From the NCBI RefSeq assembly GCF_947036865.1, contig NZ_CAMQSF010000009.1:49687-113686 (forward strand): a stretch of DNA of 64,000 nt. Direction: 5' to 3'. Below the pieces are notes generated by a model that searched no databases, was not told the origin of the DNA, and was given only the letters and a program-made list of their open reading frames with translations. Position 1 is the stretch's first letter. Every line of letters begins with the position of its first letter. Below are positions 52,868 to 62,242 of the stretch, piece after piece. Position numbers and translations under genes: made by a program. Source of the DNA: an uncultured Caulobacter sp. (GTDB lineage: Bacteria > Pseudomonadota > Alphaproteobacteria > Caulobacterales > Caulobacteraceae).

Positions 52868-53473
52868 ATGAAGATCGCTTTGGTCCTGGCCCACCCCTCG
52901 GAGACCAGCTTCTGCCGGGCACTGGCCGACGCCTGCGCCGAGGCCCTGAGCGCCGCCGGCGCCGAGGTGCTGTTGCGCGACCTCTACGCCCTGGACTTCG
53001 ATCCGCGCCTGCCGCGCGAGGAACTGCCGACCGCCAGCGGTTCGGTCGCCCGCGCCGACGTGGTCGAGGAGCGGGCGCTGCTGGCGGACGTCGACGGCTT
53101 TCTGCTGGTGTATCCGTTCTGGTTCAACGCGCCGCCGGCCATGCTCAAGGGCTATGTCGACCGGGTGCTGAGCGGCGGTTTCGGCTTCCAGCCCACCGCG
53201 CACGGCGCCGATCCGCTGCTGGTCGGCCGCACGCTGGCCAGCGTGACGACCTCGGGCGCGCCGGATGCGTGGGTCGAGAGCACCGGCGTGCTGAACACGC
53301 TGATCAAGAGTTTCGACCTGCACATCTGCAACATGACCGGCCTGCGCTTCGCCGGGCACGATCACATCGGCGGCGTCGGGCCCGAGGTCAGCGAGACCTT
53401 CGTGGCCGACCGGCTGGCCCAGGCGCGGACGTTCGTGGCGCGGGCTCTGCTCGAAGACGCCGATAGCGACTGA
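52868..53473 (+). CDS. NAD(P)H-dependent oxidoreductase, flavodoxin-like fold
   Basis: A 201-residue flavoprotein of the NQO1/MdaB type. The FMN/FAD-binding N-terminus is MKIALVLAHPSETSFCRAL, the middle LLVYPFWFNAPPAMLKGYVDRVLSGGFGF is the family signature, and the end has ICNMTGLRFAGHDHIGGV. It would reduce quinones or other electrophiles by two electrons. It follows the degenerate receiver by 24 nt with AGGAGAG upstream of the ATG, so the pair may be co-transcribed next to the FixLJ genes. Involvement in microaerobic redox balance is possible but unproven. Confidence 0.9.
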   Translation: MKIALVLAHPSETSFCRALADACAEALSAAGAEVLLRDLYALDFDPRLPREELPTASGSVARADVVEERALLADVDGFLLVYPFWFNAPPAMLKGYVDRVLSGGFGFQPTAHGADPLLVGRTLASVTTSGAPDAWVESTGVLNTLIKSFDLHICNMTGLRFAGHDHIGGVGPEVSETFVADRLAQARTFVARALLEDADSD

Positions 53474-53506
53474 GGCGGCGGGGGCTGAACCGCCCGTGAC
53501 GCCAAA

Positions 53507-53547
53507 CAAAAAAGCCTCCCCGCCGACGGACCGGTCGGCGGGGAGGC
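53507..53547 (-). terminator. Rho-independent terminator of the OmpW gene
   Basis: A 14-bp perfect stem, GCCTCCCCGCCGAC with GTCGGCGGGGAGGC, and a 6-nt loop (53514-53547). On the minus strand it is followed by a T-run (complement of CAAAAAA at 53507-53513), 42 nt downstream of the OmpW gene stop. It is one of the clearest terminators in the window. Confidence 0.92.
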
Positions 53548-53588
53548 CTCTCGCGAGCGGGCGTTAGGGGGAACCCGCCCGCGCGAGA

Positions 53589-54233
53589 TCAGAACTGCTT
53601 GGACAGGCCGATCGAGCTGACCAGCGGGTCCAGATCCACCTTGGCCTTCAGGGTCCCGCCGTTGATCTTGGCGTCGGTGTTGAAATAGACCTTCTTGACG
53701 TCGGCGTTGATCAGCCAGCGGTTCTTCAGCTTGATGTTGACGCCGGCCTGCAGCGCGTAGCCGAAGCCGTTATCGACCTTCACGGTGAAGCCGTTCTTGT
53801 CCTTATCGCCGTAGAACAGCATGTAGTTGATCCCGGCGCCCACATAGGGGCTGACGCGGGCGGCCGGCAGCGGGTGGTATTGCAGCGTCACGACCGGCGG
53901 CAGCACCCAGGTCTTGTGCACCAGGACGTTGGTCCCCGGGCCTTGGGCAACGATGTCGTGCTGGGTGGTGCCCAGGATCGCCTCGACGGCGACCTTGTCG
54001 GTCAGGAAGTAGGTGAAGCCCAAGGTCGGCTTGACGTCGTCCTTGACGTGCGCCTTCAAGCCCGTGGCGGCGCCCGCGGCGGTCAGGATCGGCGCGTCCT
54101 TGTCCGGCGCGACCTGCGTCAGGCGCGCGTGGACGATCAGGTCGCCCTTGGCGTTCGGCGTGAAATCCTGCGCGTTCGCCGCGCCGACGCCAAGCGCGCC
54201 CAGAGCAGCGAGCGAAAGAATAGCGGTTTTCAT
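53589..54233 (-). CDS. OmpW family outer-membrane protein
   Basis: A 214-residue eight-stranded porin. The signal peptide is MKTAILSLAALGALGVGAAN plus AQ. Family positions include GDLIVHARLTQVAPD, FTYFLTDKVAVEAILG, LPPVVTLQYHPLPAARVSPYVGAGINYMLFYGD and the end LVSSIGLSKQF with terminal Phe. OmpW-type channels admit small hydrophobic molecules, and the E. coli gene is FNR-controlled. A TTGACCTTGGTCAC element 73 bp upstream fits FixK control with one mismatch. It is separated from ccoS by 125 bp and ends in a strong terminator. Confidence 0.92.
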   Translation of the reverse strand: MKTAILSLAALGALGVGAANAQDFTPNAKGDLIVHARLTQVAPDKDAPILTAAGAATGLKAHVKDDVKPTLGFTYFLTDKVAVEAILGTTQHDIVAQGPGTNVLVHKTWVLPPVVTLQYHPLPAARVSPYVGAGINYMLFYGDKDKNGFTVKVDNGFGYALQAGVNIKLKNRWLINADVKKVYFNTDAKINGGTLKAKVDLDPLVSSIGLSKQF

Positions 54234-54305
54234 AATCTATCCCCGGATATCGCGACGTCTTGTCTTGTCGCGAGTTGATCTTCGGAGATTGGCGTCTTGG
54301 CGGCC

Positions 54306-54319
54306 TTGACCTTGGTCAC
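54306..54319. promoter_or_regulatory. Weak FixK/FNR-like box upstream of the OmpW gene
   Basis: TTGACCTTGGTCAC resembles TTGAT-N4-ATCAA with changes at the innermost and outermost positions. It is 73 bp before the OmpW gene start. Because only part of the consensus matches, it is a candidate only. Confidence 0.4.
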
Positions 54320-54358
54320 ATTCGCGGCCCTTAAGTAGAGGCGCTCCGCTGGTGCTCT

Positions 54359-54526
54359 CTACTCGCGATCTGCGGGCGGCGCCTCGTCGAGATGGTCATA
54401 GAGAATGCGCTCGGCGTCGCCCTTGGGATCGTCGTACTGGCCCGACCGCATGGTCCAGAAGAACGCCAGGAGACCCAGCGCGCCCAGGCCGATCGAGGCG
54501 GGGGCCAGGAAGAGGACGATGTTCAC
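54359..54526 (-). CDS. ccoS: cbb3 oxidase maturation protein CcoS
   Basis: A 55-residue single-helix protein (MNIVLFLAPASIGLGALGLLAFFW, then TMRSGQYDDPKGDAERILYDHLDE). The aromatic residue and SGQYDDP after the helix are the family signature. CcoS is needed for insertion of heme and copper into the cbb3 oxidase. The start is a GTG at 54526 that overlaps the ccoI stop (GTGA). It is the last gene of the ccoNOQP-GHIS run. Confidence 0.92.
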   Translation of the reverse strand: MNIVLFLAPASIGLGALGLLAFFWTMRSGQYDDPKGDAERILYDHLDEAPPADRE

Positions 54527-56697
54527 GGGCGGAGCCTCCGCATGCTGGGACGCGCGGCGTTCAGCAGCACGATGATCGACGATCCCGACATGGCCAGGGC
54601 CGCGATGAACGGATTGATCAGCCCGGCCATCGCCGCCGGGGTCGCGACCAGATTGTAGAGCGCCGAGAAGCCGAAGTTCTCCAGGGCCCGGCGGCGCGAC
54701 TCGCGGGCCGTGCGGATCGCCTCGACCACCACGCCCAGTTCTTCTCCCGTGAAGACCAGGTCGGCGGCGGTCTGGGCCGCGTCCACGGCGGCGCCCGGCG
54801 CCATGGAGGCGTGGGCCTTGGCCAGGGCGGCGGCGTCGTTCAGGCCATCGCCGACCATCAGGATCCGGTGGCCCTCGATCTTCAGGCGATCGATGATCGC
54901 GGCCTTCTCGAATGGCGTCAGACCCGCCTTCCAGTCGGTGACGCCGATCTGGCGGGCGATGTCGCGCACCGGTCCGGCCAGATCGCCCGACAGGATCTCG
55001 ACGGACAGCCCCATCTGCCGCAGCGCGGCGATCGTCTGGCCGGCGTCGGCGCGAGGACGGTCCTCGAAGACGAAGCGGATCTTCACCTCGCCGTCGAAGC
55101 CGAACCACAGCTCGGTCTCGCGAGCGTCGCCGCCCGATACGCCGACGAAGGCGGCGCGACCCAGGCGCGCGCGGCGGCCGTCGATCAGCCCTTCCACGCC
55201 TTGCCCGGCCGTCTCGCGGCAGTCGCTGGCCACCGGACCCGCCCCGGCCTCGGCCGCCAGGGCGCGGGCCAGCGGGTGGCGAGAGGCCCGCGCCAGCGGC
55301 GCGGCCATGGCGATGAGATGCGCGGGCGCGTCGATCAGGGCCGGCCGGCCCTCGGTCAGCACGCCGGTCTTGTCGAACACCACGTGATCGACCTCGGCCA
55401 GGCGCTCCAGCGCGGCGCCGGACTTGACCAGCACGCCCTTGCGGAACAGGCGGCCGCTGGCGGCGATCTGCACGGCGGGCACGGCGAGGCCCAGGGCGCA
55501 GGGGCAGGTGACGATCAGCACGGCGGCGGCGCGCAGCAGGGCCTCGCGCGGGCCCAGGCCCAGGGCCCAGCCGCCGACGAAGGTCAGGGCGGCGGCGGTG
55601 TGGACCACGGGCACGTACAGCGCCGCGGCTTTGTCGGCCAGGCGCACATAGGACGAGCGGGCCTGGGCGCCGGCCTCCATCAGGCGGGCGATGGCGGCCA
55701 GGGTCGAGTCCTCGGTGCGGGCGGTGGCCCGCATCACCAGGCGCCCGGACAGGTTCAGCGCGCCGGCGTGAAGGCTCGCGCCCGTCGTCACCGGGACCAG
55801 CGCGGTTTCGCCGGTGATCAGGGCGTTGTCCAACTCGGAAAGCCCCGACTCGACGACGCCGTCGACCGGGATCCGGTCGCCCGGCGCGACGACCAGGCGG
55901 TCGCCGACCTTGACCTCGGCGACGGGCACGCCGCGCTCGCCGTCCTCGGTGAGCCGCACGGCCACGGGGGTCTGCAGGGCCAGCAGGTCGCGGGCGGCCG
56001 AGCGGGCGTTGGCGCGCAAGCGATGATCCAGATAGCGGCCGATCAGGAGCAGGAAGAGCAGGGTGACGGCGGCGTCGAAATAGGCGTGCCGGCCGTGCAG
56101 CAGGGTCTCGGAGAAGCTGACGATCAGGGTCAGGATCACGCCGATCGAGATCGGCACGTCCATATTGGCCTTGCCCCGCTTCAGCGACGCCCAGGCCGAG
56201 CGGAAGAACGGCCGGCCGGCGAACAGGGCGCACGGCGTGGCGACGATCGCCGCCATCCAGTACATCACCGTCAGGGTGGTCGGTGTCAGTTCCTGCCCGA
56301 ACAGCCCGGCCCAGGCGGGCACGGTGAACATCATGACATTGCCGGTCCCGAAGCCCGCCACGCCCAGGGCCATGGCCAGCTCGCGGCCCTCCCGATCCTG
56401 AGCCGCCGCGGCCTCGCCGGGATCGAACAGGCAGGCGCGATAGCCCAGCTCCTCGACGGTCTCCAGCACGCGCTCCGGCGTCGCGGTCTTGCCGTCCAGG
56501 TCCACGGCCAGCTTGCCCGTGGTCAGGTTCAGACGCGCGCCGTCGACGCCGGGCAGGGCGCCCACGGCCTTTTCGATCTTGTTGATGCAGCCGGCGCAGC
56601 GCGCGCCGGTGACCAGCAGTTCCAGACGGCCTCGCCCGGCGTCGTCGCGCCGGACGAAGGCCTCCAGGTCGCGGGGCAGGGCGAGGCTCTGGCTCAT
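54523..56697 (-). CDS. ccoI: Copper-translocating P-type ATPase CcoI
   Basis: A 724-residue P1B ATPase that supplies copper for cbb3 oxidase assembly. The N-terminal metal-binding domain has CAGC (C34, C37). Eight membrane helices are expected; the ion-binding CPC motif appears in TCPCALGLA, the phosphorylation site is DKTGVLTEG and the hinge is GDGLNDAAAL. The start overlaps the ccoH stop (56694-56697) and the end overlaps ccoS. The domain order and length are standard for FixI/CcoI rather than a general CopA, as shown by the surrounding genes. Confidence 0.94.
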   Translation of the reverse strand: MSQSLALPRDLEAFVRRDDAGRGRLELLVTGARCAGCINKIEKAVGALPGVDGARLNLTTGKLAVDLDGKTATPERVLETVEELGYRACLFDPGEAAAAQDREGRELAMALGVAGFGTGNVMMFTVPAWAGLFGQELTPTTLTVMYWMAAIVATPCALFAGRPFFRSAWASLKRGKANMDVPISIGVILTLIVSFSETLLHGRHAYFDAAVTLLFLLLIGRYLDHRLRANARSAARDLLALQTPVAVRLTEDGERGVPVAEVKVGDRLVVAPGDRIPVDGVVESGLSELDNALITGETALVPVTTGASLHAGALNLSGRLVMRATARTEDSTLAAIARLMEAGAQARSSYVRLADKAAALYVPVVHTAAALTFVGGWALGLGPREALLRAAAVLIVTCPCALGLAVPAVQIAASGRLFRKGVLVKSGAALERLAEVDHVVFDKTGVLTEGRPALIDAPAHLIAMAAPLARASRHPLARALAAEAGAGPVASDCRETAGQGVEGLIDGRRARLGRAAFVGVSGGDARETELWFGFDGEVKIRFVFEDRPRADAGQTIAALRQMGLSVEILSGDLAGPVRDIARQIGVTDWKAGLTPFEKAAIIDRLKIEGHRILMVGDGLNDAAALAKAHASMAPGAAVDAAQTAADLVFTGEELGVVVEAIRTARESRRRALENFGFSALYNLVATPAAMAGLINPFIAALAMSGSSIIVLLNAARPSMRRLRP

Positions 56698-57194
56698 CGC
56701 GCCACCAGCCGGGTCTCGAGCTCGAACACGTTCCGGGCGTCTCGCGCGGTGGCGCGCAGGTCCCAGGCGCCGTCGAGGCGCGCCGCGGCCTGATAGCGAC
56801 CGTCGCCCAGCGGCTTGAAGTCCAGCGCCTGGCGGCCCGTTTCGGTGGCCGGGCGCTCCAGGGTTCCGGTCAAGGACAGGTGGTCCAGCGGCTTGCCGTC
56901 GCGATCGACGACGCGGACCACCACGGTCTTGCCCTCGGCGGTCTGGACCGCCGCCGACCAGCCCAGCGCCGCCTCGCGCTGGCGCTGGGCCAGGGTGCGG
57001 TTGAAGGCCAGGCCGGCCTCGTAGGGGTTCGACGCGACCTCGCCGGAGAAGGTCCGGTAGGCCTGGACCATGAAGATGGTGTCGACGGCGATCACCGTGC
57101 CGAAGAACAGCACGACCATGATCAGCACGTGCCAGCCGGTGATCCGGCCCTTCTCGAGCGGGGCGGGGGCGGAGGGGGTCGCGGCGAGGGTCAT
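56694..57194 (-). CDS. ccoH: cbb3 oxidase assembly protein CcoH (FixH)
   Basis: A 166-residue protein with one N-terminal helix (ITGWHVLIMVVLFFGTVIAVD) and a periplasmic domain with VQAYRTFSGEVASNPYEAGLAFNRTL. The W-H and NPY-x-x-G patterns are typical of FixH. The C-terminus (DGRYQAAARLDGAWDLRATARD) looks like a beta-rich module. It is needed for stable assembly of the oxidase. It sits between ccoG and ccoI with 4-nt overlaps on both sides, so it is strictly co-translated. Confidence 0.92.
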   Translation of the reverse strand: MTLAATPSAPAPLEKGRITGWHVLIMVVLFFGTVIAVDTIFMVQAYRTFSGEVASNPYEAGLAFNRTLAQRQREAALGWSAAVQTAEGKTVVVRVVDRDGKPLDHLSLTGTLERPATETGRQALDFKPLGDGRYQAAARLDGAWDLRATARDARNVFELETRLVAR

Positions 57195-58684
57195 TGCGGG
57201 TTCGCGGCTCCTGACAGGAAGACGGTCTTGGCCTCGGCGGCGGCGCCGTCCGCGCGGACGATGAAGCGGCCGGGGACGCTGGCGGCGAGATCAGCGGCGG
57301 GTGGGGCGGTGACGAACACCCGGACGGACGCGACCTGGTCCGCCGGGACCAGCACGGAGACCCGGCCGGGCTCTCCGCCGGGCTGGCTCAGGCGCGCGCC
57401 GGCCACGCCGTCGAAGGCGATCTGGAACCGGCGGTCGACGAAGGTGCGGTTGGTGATCTTCAGCGTGTAGCCGTCGCGCACCGCGCCATCGTGCATCCGC
57501 ACGAAGATCGGATTGCGGTCGCGGATGACGTGCAGGTCGGCCTTGGGCCGGGTGACCAGCGACCACAGGGTCAGGCCGCCCACCACCGCCAGCGCCGCGG
57601 CGTAGTAGACCGTGCGCGAGCGAACGGGCTTGTAGACCGATTTCTGGCCACAGGCGCGGGAGGCTACCGCGTGGTCGGTGTCATAGGCGATCAGTCCGGT
57701 CGGTCGGCCGACCTTGACCATCATCTCGTCGCAGGCGTCGACGCAGAGGCCGCAGTTGATGCATTCCAGTTGGCTGCCGTCGCGGATGTCGATGCCCATC
57801 GGGCAGACCACCACGCACTGGCGGCAGTCGATGCAGTCGCCGCGCCCCTCCCAGCTTTGTCCCTTCTTGTGCGGGCCGCGCGTCTCGCCCCGGTCGCGCA
57901 GATAGGTGACCTGCAGCGAGTGCTCGTCTAGCATGGCGCCCTGGATGCGGGGCCAGGGGCACATGTAGGTGCAGACCTGCTCGCGCATCCAGCCGGCGAA
58001 GATGTAGGTGGTCGCGGTCAGCAGGCCGCAGGACACGTAGGCCGTGGCCGGCGCCTGGCCGATCCAGAAGGTGCGGATCAGCGTCGGGGCGTCGTGGAAG
58101 TAGAAGATCCAGGCCCCGCCGGTGCCGAACGCGATGCCCAGCCAGACCAGGTGCTTGCCGATCTTGCGCCAGGCCTTGTCGAACGACCAGGGCGCGGCGT
58201 CCAGGCGCATGCGGGCGTTGCGGTCGCCCTCGAACAGGCGCTCGACCACGATGTAGAGGTCGGTCCAGACGGTCTGGGGACAGGCGTAGCCGCACCACAG
58301 GCGGCCGAACAGCGCGGTGACCAGGAACAGCGCCAGGGCCGCGGCGATCAGCACGCCGGTGAAGATGTAGACTTCCTGCGGCCACAGCTGGATGTCGAAG
58401 AAGTAGAAGCGGCGGCCCGTGAAGTCGACTAGGGCCGCCTGCTGGGGGAAGCCGTCGGGCCTGTGCCAGCGGATCCACGGCGTGACGTAATAGACCGCCA
58501 GGGTGGCGATCAGCATCGCCCACTTGATGGTCCGCCACTTGCCGTGGACCAGCTTCGGATAGATCGGCTGGCGGGGCTTGTAGAGCCCGCCGGCCGCCTG
58601 GCTCTTGCCCTTGGCCCGGGCGGCGGCGGATACCGCCGTCCGGGTCTGGGTCTTGGGACGCGTATTGTCGATAAGCGTGGGCAT
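57191..58684 (-). CDS. ccoG: cbb3 oxidase maturation protein CcoG (FixG), Fe-S
   Basis: A 497-residue membrane Fe-S protein. Membrane segments begin at about residue 53 (MLIATLAVYYVTPWI). The two cluster motifs are CIDCRQCVVVCP and CINCGLCVDACD, giving two [4Fe-4S] clusters. The Cys pair in LWCGYACPQTVW and the CTYMCPWPRIQ region are also conserved. The C-terminus is a periplasmic beta domain. CcoG reduces copper for oxidase assembly. Its start at 58684 lies 5 nt after the ccoP stop. A longer reading frame extending upstream belongs to ccoP in another frame and was not used. Confidence 0.94.
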   Translation of the reverse strand: MPTLIDNTRPKTQTRTAVSAAARAKGKSQAAGGLYKPRQPIYPKLVHGKWRTIKWAMLIATLAVYYVTPWIRWHRPDGFPQQAALVDFTGRRFYFFDIQLWPQEVYIFTGVLIAAALALFLVTALFGRLWCGYACPQTVWTDLYIVVERLFEGDRNARMRLDAAPWSFDKAWRKIGKHLVWLGIAFGTGGAWIFYFHDAPTLIRTFWIGQAPATAYVSCGLLTATTYIFAGWMREQVCTYMCPWPRIQGAMLDEHSLQVTYLRDRGETRGPHKKGQSWEGRGDCIDCRQCVVVCPMGIDIRDGSQLECINCGLCVDACDEMMVKVGRPTGLIAYDTDHAVASRACGQKSVYKPVRSRTVYYAAALAVVGGLTLWSLVTRPKADLHVIRDRNPIFVRMHDGAVRDGYTLKITNRTFVDRRFQIAFDGVAGARLSQPGGEPGRVSVLVPADQVASVRVFVTAPPAADLAASVPGRFIVRADGAAAEAKTVFLSGAANPQ

Positions 58685-58689
58685 AGCCC

Positions 58690-59559
58690 TTACTGACCAC
58701 CCGCGTTGGAGTGCACATAGACGGCCAGGGCCTTGATCGTCTCGGGGCTCAGGCGGCCTTGCCAGGTGGGCATGACACCGCCGTTGCCAGCGAAGATCTG
58801 GCCGCGGATGGCGGCGCGGTCGGCGCCGTACAGCCATTCGCCGTCGGTCAGGTTCGGAGCGCCGACCTGCTGGTTGCCCTTGCCCTCCGGCCCGTGACAG
58901 GCCGAGCACTGGGTGGCGAAGATCGGCGCGGCGCGCGCCACGGCGCCCGCGTCGGCCGGACGGCCCGACAGCTTGACCACGTATTCGGTCAGGTCGTCGA
59001 TCTGCTCGGGCTTGAGCAGCTCGTCGCGACCGAAAGCCGGCATCTGCGACATGCGCGCGCCGTCGGCGCCGGTCCGCACGCCGTGGGTGATGGTGTACTG
59101 GATGTCCTCCAGCTTGCCGCCCCACAGCCAGACGTCGTCGCGCAGGTTGGGATAGCCCTTGCCGCCCGTGCCGCCGATGCCGTGGCAGGTGGCGCAGTTG
59201 TCGCCGAACACCGACTGGCCGACCTGCTGGGCGTAGGCCTGGAGCTTGGGATCCTTTTCGATCTGCTCCAGGCTGGCGGTGCGCAGCATGGCCGCGCCCG
59301 CCCCGCGCTGGACGTCCAGGGCGGCGAGCTGCTGGGCGACCTCGGCGCGGTCGGACTTGTGCAGCAGGCCCTTGGTGTAGCCGTGCAGGCCCGGCCAGGC
59401 CGGCATCGCCACCCAGTAGGCGATCGAGAAAGCGATCGTGCCGTACCAGACCCACAGCCACCAGCGGGGCAGGGGATTGTCCAGTTCCTTGATACCGTCC
59501 CACTCGTGGCCGGTGGTTTCGACGCCGGTATGGTCGTCGGTTTCGCGTTCGAGCGCCAT
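58690..59559 (-). CDS. ccoP: cbb3 cytochrome c oxidase subunit III (CcoP)
   Basis: A 289-residue membrane-anchored diheme cytochrome c. The anchor helix is at about residues 35-52 (WLWVWYGTIAFSIAYWVAM). Two CxxCH heme sites follow: CATCH (C122, C125, H126) and CSACH (C218, C221, H222). It passes electrons from soluble cytochrome c to CcoO and CcoN. It overlaps ccoQ by 1 nt. Spacing and size match standard CcoP. Confidence 0.95.
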   Translation of the reverse strand: MALERETDDHTGVETTGHEWDGIKELDNPLPRWWLWVWYGTIAFSIAYWVAMPAWPGLHGYTKGLLHKSDRAEVAQQLAALDVQRGAGAAMLRTASLEQIEKDPKLQAYAQQVGQSVFGDNCATCHGIGGTGGKGYPNLRDDVWLWGGKLEDIQYTITHGVRTGADGARMSQMPAFGRDELLKPEQIDDLTEYVVKLSGRPADAGAVARAAPIFATQCSACHGPEGKGNQQVGAPNLTDGEWLYGADRAAIRGQIFAGNGGVMPTWQGRLSPETIKALAVYVHSNAGGQ

Positions 59560-59726
59560 CAGAGCAGCTCCTCGTCGTCCAGCGGCATGCGCGCGGCGTG
59601 TTGGAATTCAGCCTTCTTGGAAGGCCGCAGGGCGTAGGCGACGCCGGCGAGGAAGATCAGGCCGAAATAGATCAGCCCGCCCTGCTGCGCGAAGCGCGCC
59701 ACGGTTTCGTAGGAGAGCCCGCTCAT
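59559..59726 (-). CDS. ccoQ: cbb3 oxidase small subunit CcoQ
   Basis: A 55-residue subunit with one helix: [20 protein letters not shown] then [21 protein letters not shown]. The [16 protein letters not shown] start is characteristic of CcoQ, which stabilises the complex. The start ATG overlaps the ccoO stop by 4 nt and its own stop overlaps the ccoP start. Confidence 0.92.
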   Translation of the reverse strand: MSGLSYETVARFAQQGGLIYFGLIFLAGVAYALRPSKKAEFQHAARMPLDDEELL

Positions 59727-60466
59727 CGTTGGTTCTCCGGCGCCTGGGCCTTGTACGACTTGAAGTCGACCAGGGTGCCCAGCATCTGCAGATAGGCCAC
59801 CAGCGCGTCCATCTCGGTGATCTTGTTGGGATCGCCGTCGAAGTCGCGATTGACCACCTTGGCGCCGTAGCGGCCGCGCAGGGCCACCGCGTCGGTCGAG
59901 AACGGGTCGGCCTGGGCCTCCAGATCCTTCTTGGCGTTGGCGATCTCGTCGGCCGTGTAGGGCACGCCCTCGGTGCGGAGCGTCTTCATGCGGTCGACGA
60001 TGTCGTGGTAGTCGAGCTCCTTGTCGGCCAGGAACTTGTAGGGCGGCATCACCGACTCCGGCACCACCGAACGCGGATCCATCAGGTGGTCGCGGTGCCA
60101 GCTGTCGGAGTACTTGCCGCCGACGCGGGCGAGATCCGGACCGGTGCGCTTGGACCCCCATTGGAACGGGTGGTCGTACATGCTCTCGGCGGCCAGGCTG
60201 TAGTGACCGTAGCGCTCGACCTCGTCGCGCAGCGGGCGGATCATCTGCGAGTGGCAGAGATAGCAGCCTTCACGGACATAGATGTCGCGACCGGCCAGCT
60301 CCAGGGGCGTGTAGGGACGCACGCCCTGGACCTTCTCGATCGTGCCTTGCAGCCAGAACAGGGGGGCGATCTCGACCAGGCCGCCGATGGAGACGACCAG
60401 GAGGATGCCGACGATGAGCAGCAGCGAATGCCGCTCGAACTTGGCGTGTTGCTTCCAGAGTGACAT
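59723..60466 (-). CDS. ccoO: cbb3 cytochrome c oxidase subunit II (CcoO)
   Basis: A 247-residue monoheme subunit. The N-terminal anchor is [21 protein letters not shown]. The heme site is CYLCH (C68, C71, H72) in [14 protein letters not shown], and the axial Met lies further on ([11 protein letters not shown]). It receives electrons from CcoP and donates to CcoN. It starts 7 nt after the ccoN stop. Confidence 0.95.
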   Translation of the reverse strand: MSLWKQHAKFERHSLLLIVGILLVVSIGGLVEIAPLFWLQGTIEKVQGVRPYTPLELAGRDIYVREGCYLCHSQMIRPLRDEVERYGHYSLAAESMYDHPFQWGSKRTGPDLARVGGKYSDSWHRDHLMDPRSVVPESVMPPYKFLADKELDYHDIVDRMKTLRTEGVPYTADEIANAKKDLEAQADPFSTDAVALRGRYGAKVVNRDFDGDPNKITEMDALVAYLQMLGTLVDFKSYKAQAPENQR

Positions 60467-60473
60467 CGGAACC

Positions 60474-62120
60474 TCAGGCGATCGCGGTGGCGGGGGCGGC
60501 CGAGGCTTCGGCCGGCTCGGCGGAGGGCGAGGCGATCGTCTTCCAGACGTTGACGATCATGATCAGCGCCCCGGCCAGGTACATCAGGCCGCCGACGGTG
60601 CGGATGACGTTCTCGATGTGCTTGGCCGAGACCGTCTCGATGAAGCTGTAGGCCAGGAAGCCTTGCGGCGTGTATTCGCGCCACATCAGGCCTTCCATGA
60701 TGCCCGACACCCACATCGCGGCGATGTAGAGCAGGATGCCGGTGGTCGCGATCCAGAAGTGCCACTCGATCAGCTTGGTCGAGTACATCTCCTTCTTCTT
60801 CCACAGCCACGGCACCAGGCAGTAGATCGCGCCGAAGCTGATGAAGCCGACCCAGCCCAGCGCGCCGGAGTGCACGTGGCCGATGGTCCAGTCGGTGTAG
60901 TGGGAGAGCGCGTTGACCGCGCGGATCGACATGACCGGACCTTCGAAGGTCGACATGCCGTAGAAGGCGATCGAGACGACCATCATCCGGACGACCGGAT
61001 CGGTGCGCAGCTTGTCCCACGCGCCCGACAGGGTCATCAGGCCGTTGATCATGCCGCCCCAGCTGGGCATCCACAGCATGATCGAGAAGGTCATGCCCAG
61101 GGTCTGGGCCCACTGCGGCAGGGCCGTGTAGTGCAGGTGGTGCGGACCGGCCCAGATGTAGATGAAGATCAGGGCCCAGAAGTGCACGATCGACAGGCGG
61201 TAGCTGTAGACCGGGCGTTCGACCCGCTTGGGCACGAAGTAATACATCATGGCCAGGAAGCCGGCGGTCAGGAAGAAGCCCACCGCGTTGTGGCCGTACC
61301 ACCACTGCACCAGCGCGTCCTGGACGCCCGAGAAGACGTCATAGGACTTGTGGTTCAAGAGGCCGACCGGGATGGCGGCGTTGTTGACCAGGTGCAGCAG
61401 GGCGATCGTGACGATGAAGGCCAGATAGAACCAGTTGGCCACGTAGATGTGGGGTTCCTTGCGCTTCCAGATCGTGCCCAGGAACACCAGCAGATAGGCG
61501 ACCCAGACGATGGTCAGCCACAGGTCGGTGTACCACTCCGGCTCGGCGTATTCCTTGCCCTGGGTCGCGCCCATCAGATAGCCGGTCGCGGCCAGCACGA
61601 TGAACAGCTGATAGCCCCAGAACACGAACCACGGCGTGATGCCGCCGGCCAGCCGCGCCTTGCAGGTGCGCTGGACGACCCAGAAGGACGTGGCGATCAG
61701 GGCGTTGCCCCCGAAGGCGAAGATCACCGCCGAGGTGTGCAGCGGGCGCAGGCGACCGAAGTTCAGAAATCCGAACTCGGGGAAATAGAAGATGCGCGGC
61801 CAGGACAGCTGGGCGGCGATGATCACCCCGACCAGGAGGCCGGCGGCCGCCCAGAACATGGTGGCGATGACGCCCGCCTTGATGACGTTGTCGGAATACT
61901 GGTCGGGATGGTCGCGCAGCGTCCCCCCGGCGAGACCGCCGTTGAGGACAAAGGCGGCGATGACGCCGGCCAGGGCGATGGTTCCGATCTGCAACCGGAA
62001 GATCGGATCTTGGGTCAAACCCGCGCCGAGAATCGCCAGAAACGCTCCGACGGCTGAGATGACGAGTAGGACGCCAGAGCCCGCGGGCGGGCTGGCGCTG
62101 ATTTTGGACGGGGCTGACAT
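60474..62120 (-). CDS. ccoN: cbb3 cytochrome c oxidase catalytic subunit I (CcoN)
   Basis: A 548-residue membrane subunit with about 12 helices. It reduces oxygen to water at the heme b3-CuB centre and pumps protons with high oxygen affinity. Heme ligand His128 is in [15 protein letters not shown], and CuB ligands appear in [10 protein letters not shown] and [10 protein letters not shown] later His pair is in [15 protein letters not shown] start at MSAPSKIS (62120) because the longer ORF to 62159 runs into the FixK box region. A FixK box lies 58-71 bp upstream. It begins the ccoNOQP-GHIS operon. Confidence 0.96.
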   Translation of the reverse strand: MSAPSKISASPPAGSGVLLVISAVGAFLAILGAGLTQDPIFRLQIGTIALAGVIAAFVLNGGLAGGTLRDHPDQYSDNVIKAGVIATMFWAAAGLLVGVIIAAQLSWPRIFYFPEFGFLNFGRLRPLHTSAVIFAFGGNALIATSFWVVQRTCKARLAGGITPWFVFWGYQLFIVLAATGYLMGATQGKEYAEPEWYTDLWLTIVWVAYLLVFLGTIWKRKEPHIYVANWFYLAFIVTIALLHLVNNAAIPVGLLNHKSYDVFSGVQDALVQWWYGHNAVGFFLTAGFLAMMYYFVPKRVERPVYSYRLSIVHFWALIFIYIWAGPHHLHYTALPQWAQTLGMTFSIMLWMPSWGGMINGLMTLSGAWDKLRTDPVVRMMVVSIAFYGMSTFEGPVMSIRAVNALSHYTDWTIGHVHSGALGWVGFISFGAIYCLVPWLWKKKEMYSTKLIEWHFWIATTGILLYIAAMWVSGIMEGLMWREYTPQGFLAYSFIETVSAKHIENVIRTVGGLMYLAGALIMIVNVWKTIASPSAEPAEASAAPATAIA

Positions 62121-62177
62121 GCGGACTCCGTGCGGCGAACCTGAAGCCCTGGGTGTCACGCCTTCACCGGGTCGGCT

Positions 62178-62191
62178 TTGATGCGCGTCAA
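62178..62191. promoter_or_regulatory. FixK/FNR box between ccoN and the CxxC gene
   Basis: TTGATGCGCGTCAA matches TTGAT-N4-ATCAA at nine of ten positions. It lies 58 bp before ccoN on one side and 52 bp before the small gene at 62243 on the other, so both may respond to FixK. Confidence 0.8.
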
Positions 62192-62242
62192 TGCCGGGCG
62201 CGTCGTCGCGGTCGATCCTGCGGACGCAATCTGGAGGGTTCC

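Noticed and set aside
57191..59503. Extended ccoG frame starting near 59503
   Set aside because: The extra upstream part is ccoP read in another frame. CcoG homology begins at the ATG at 58684, 5 nt after the ccoP stop.
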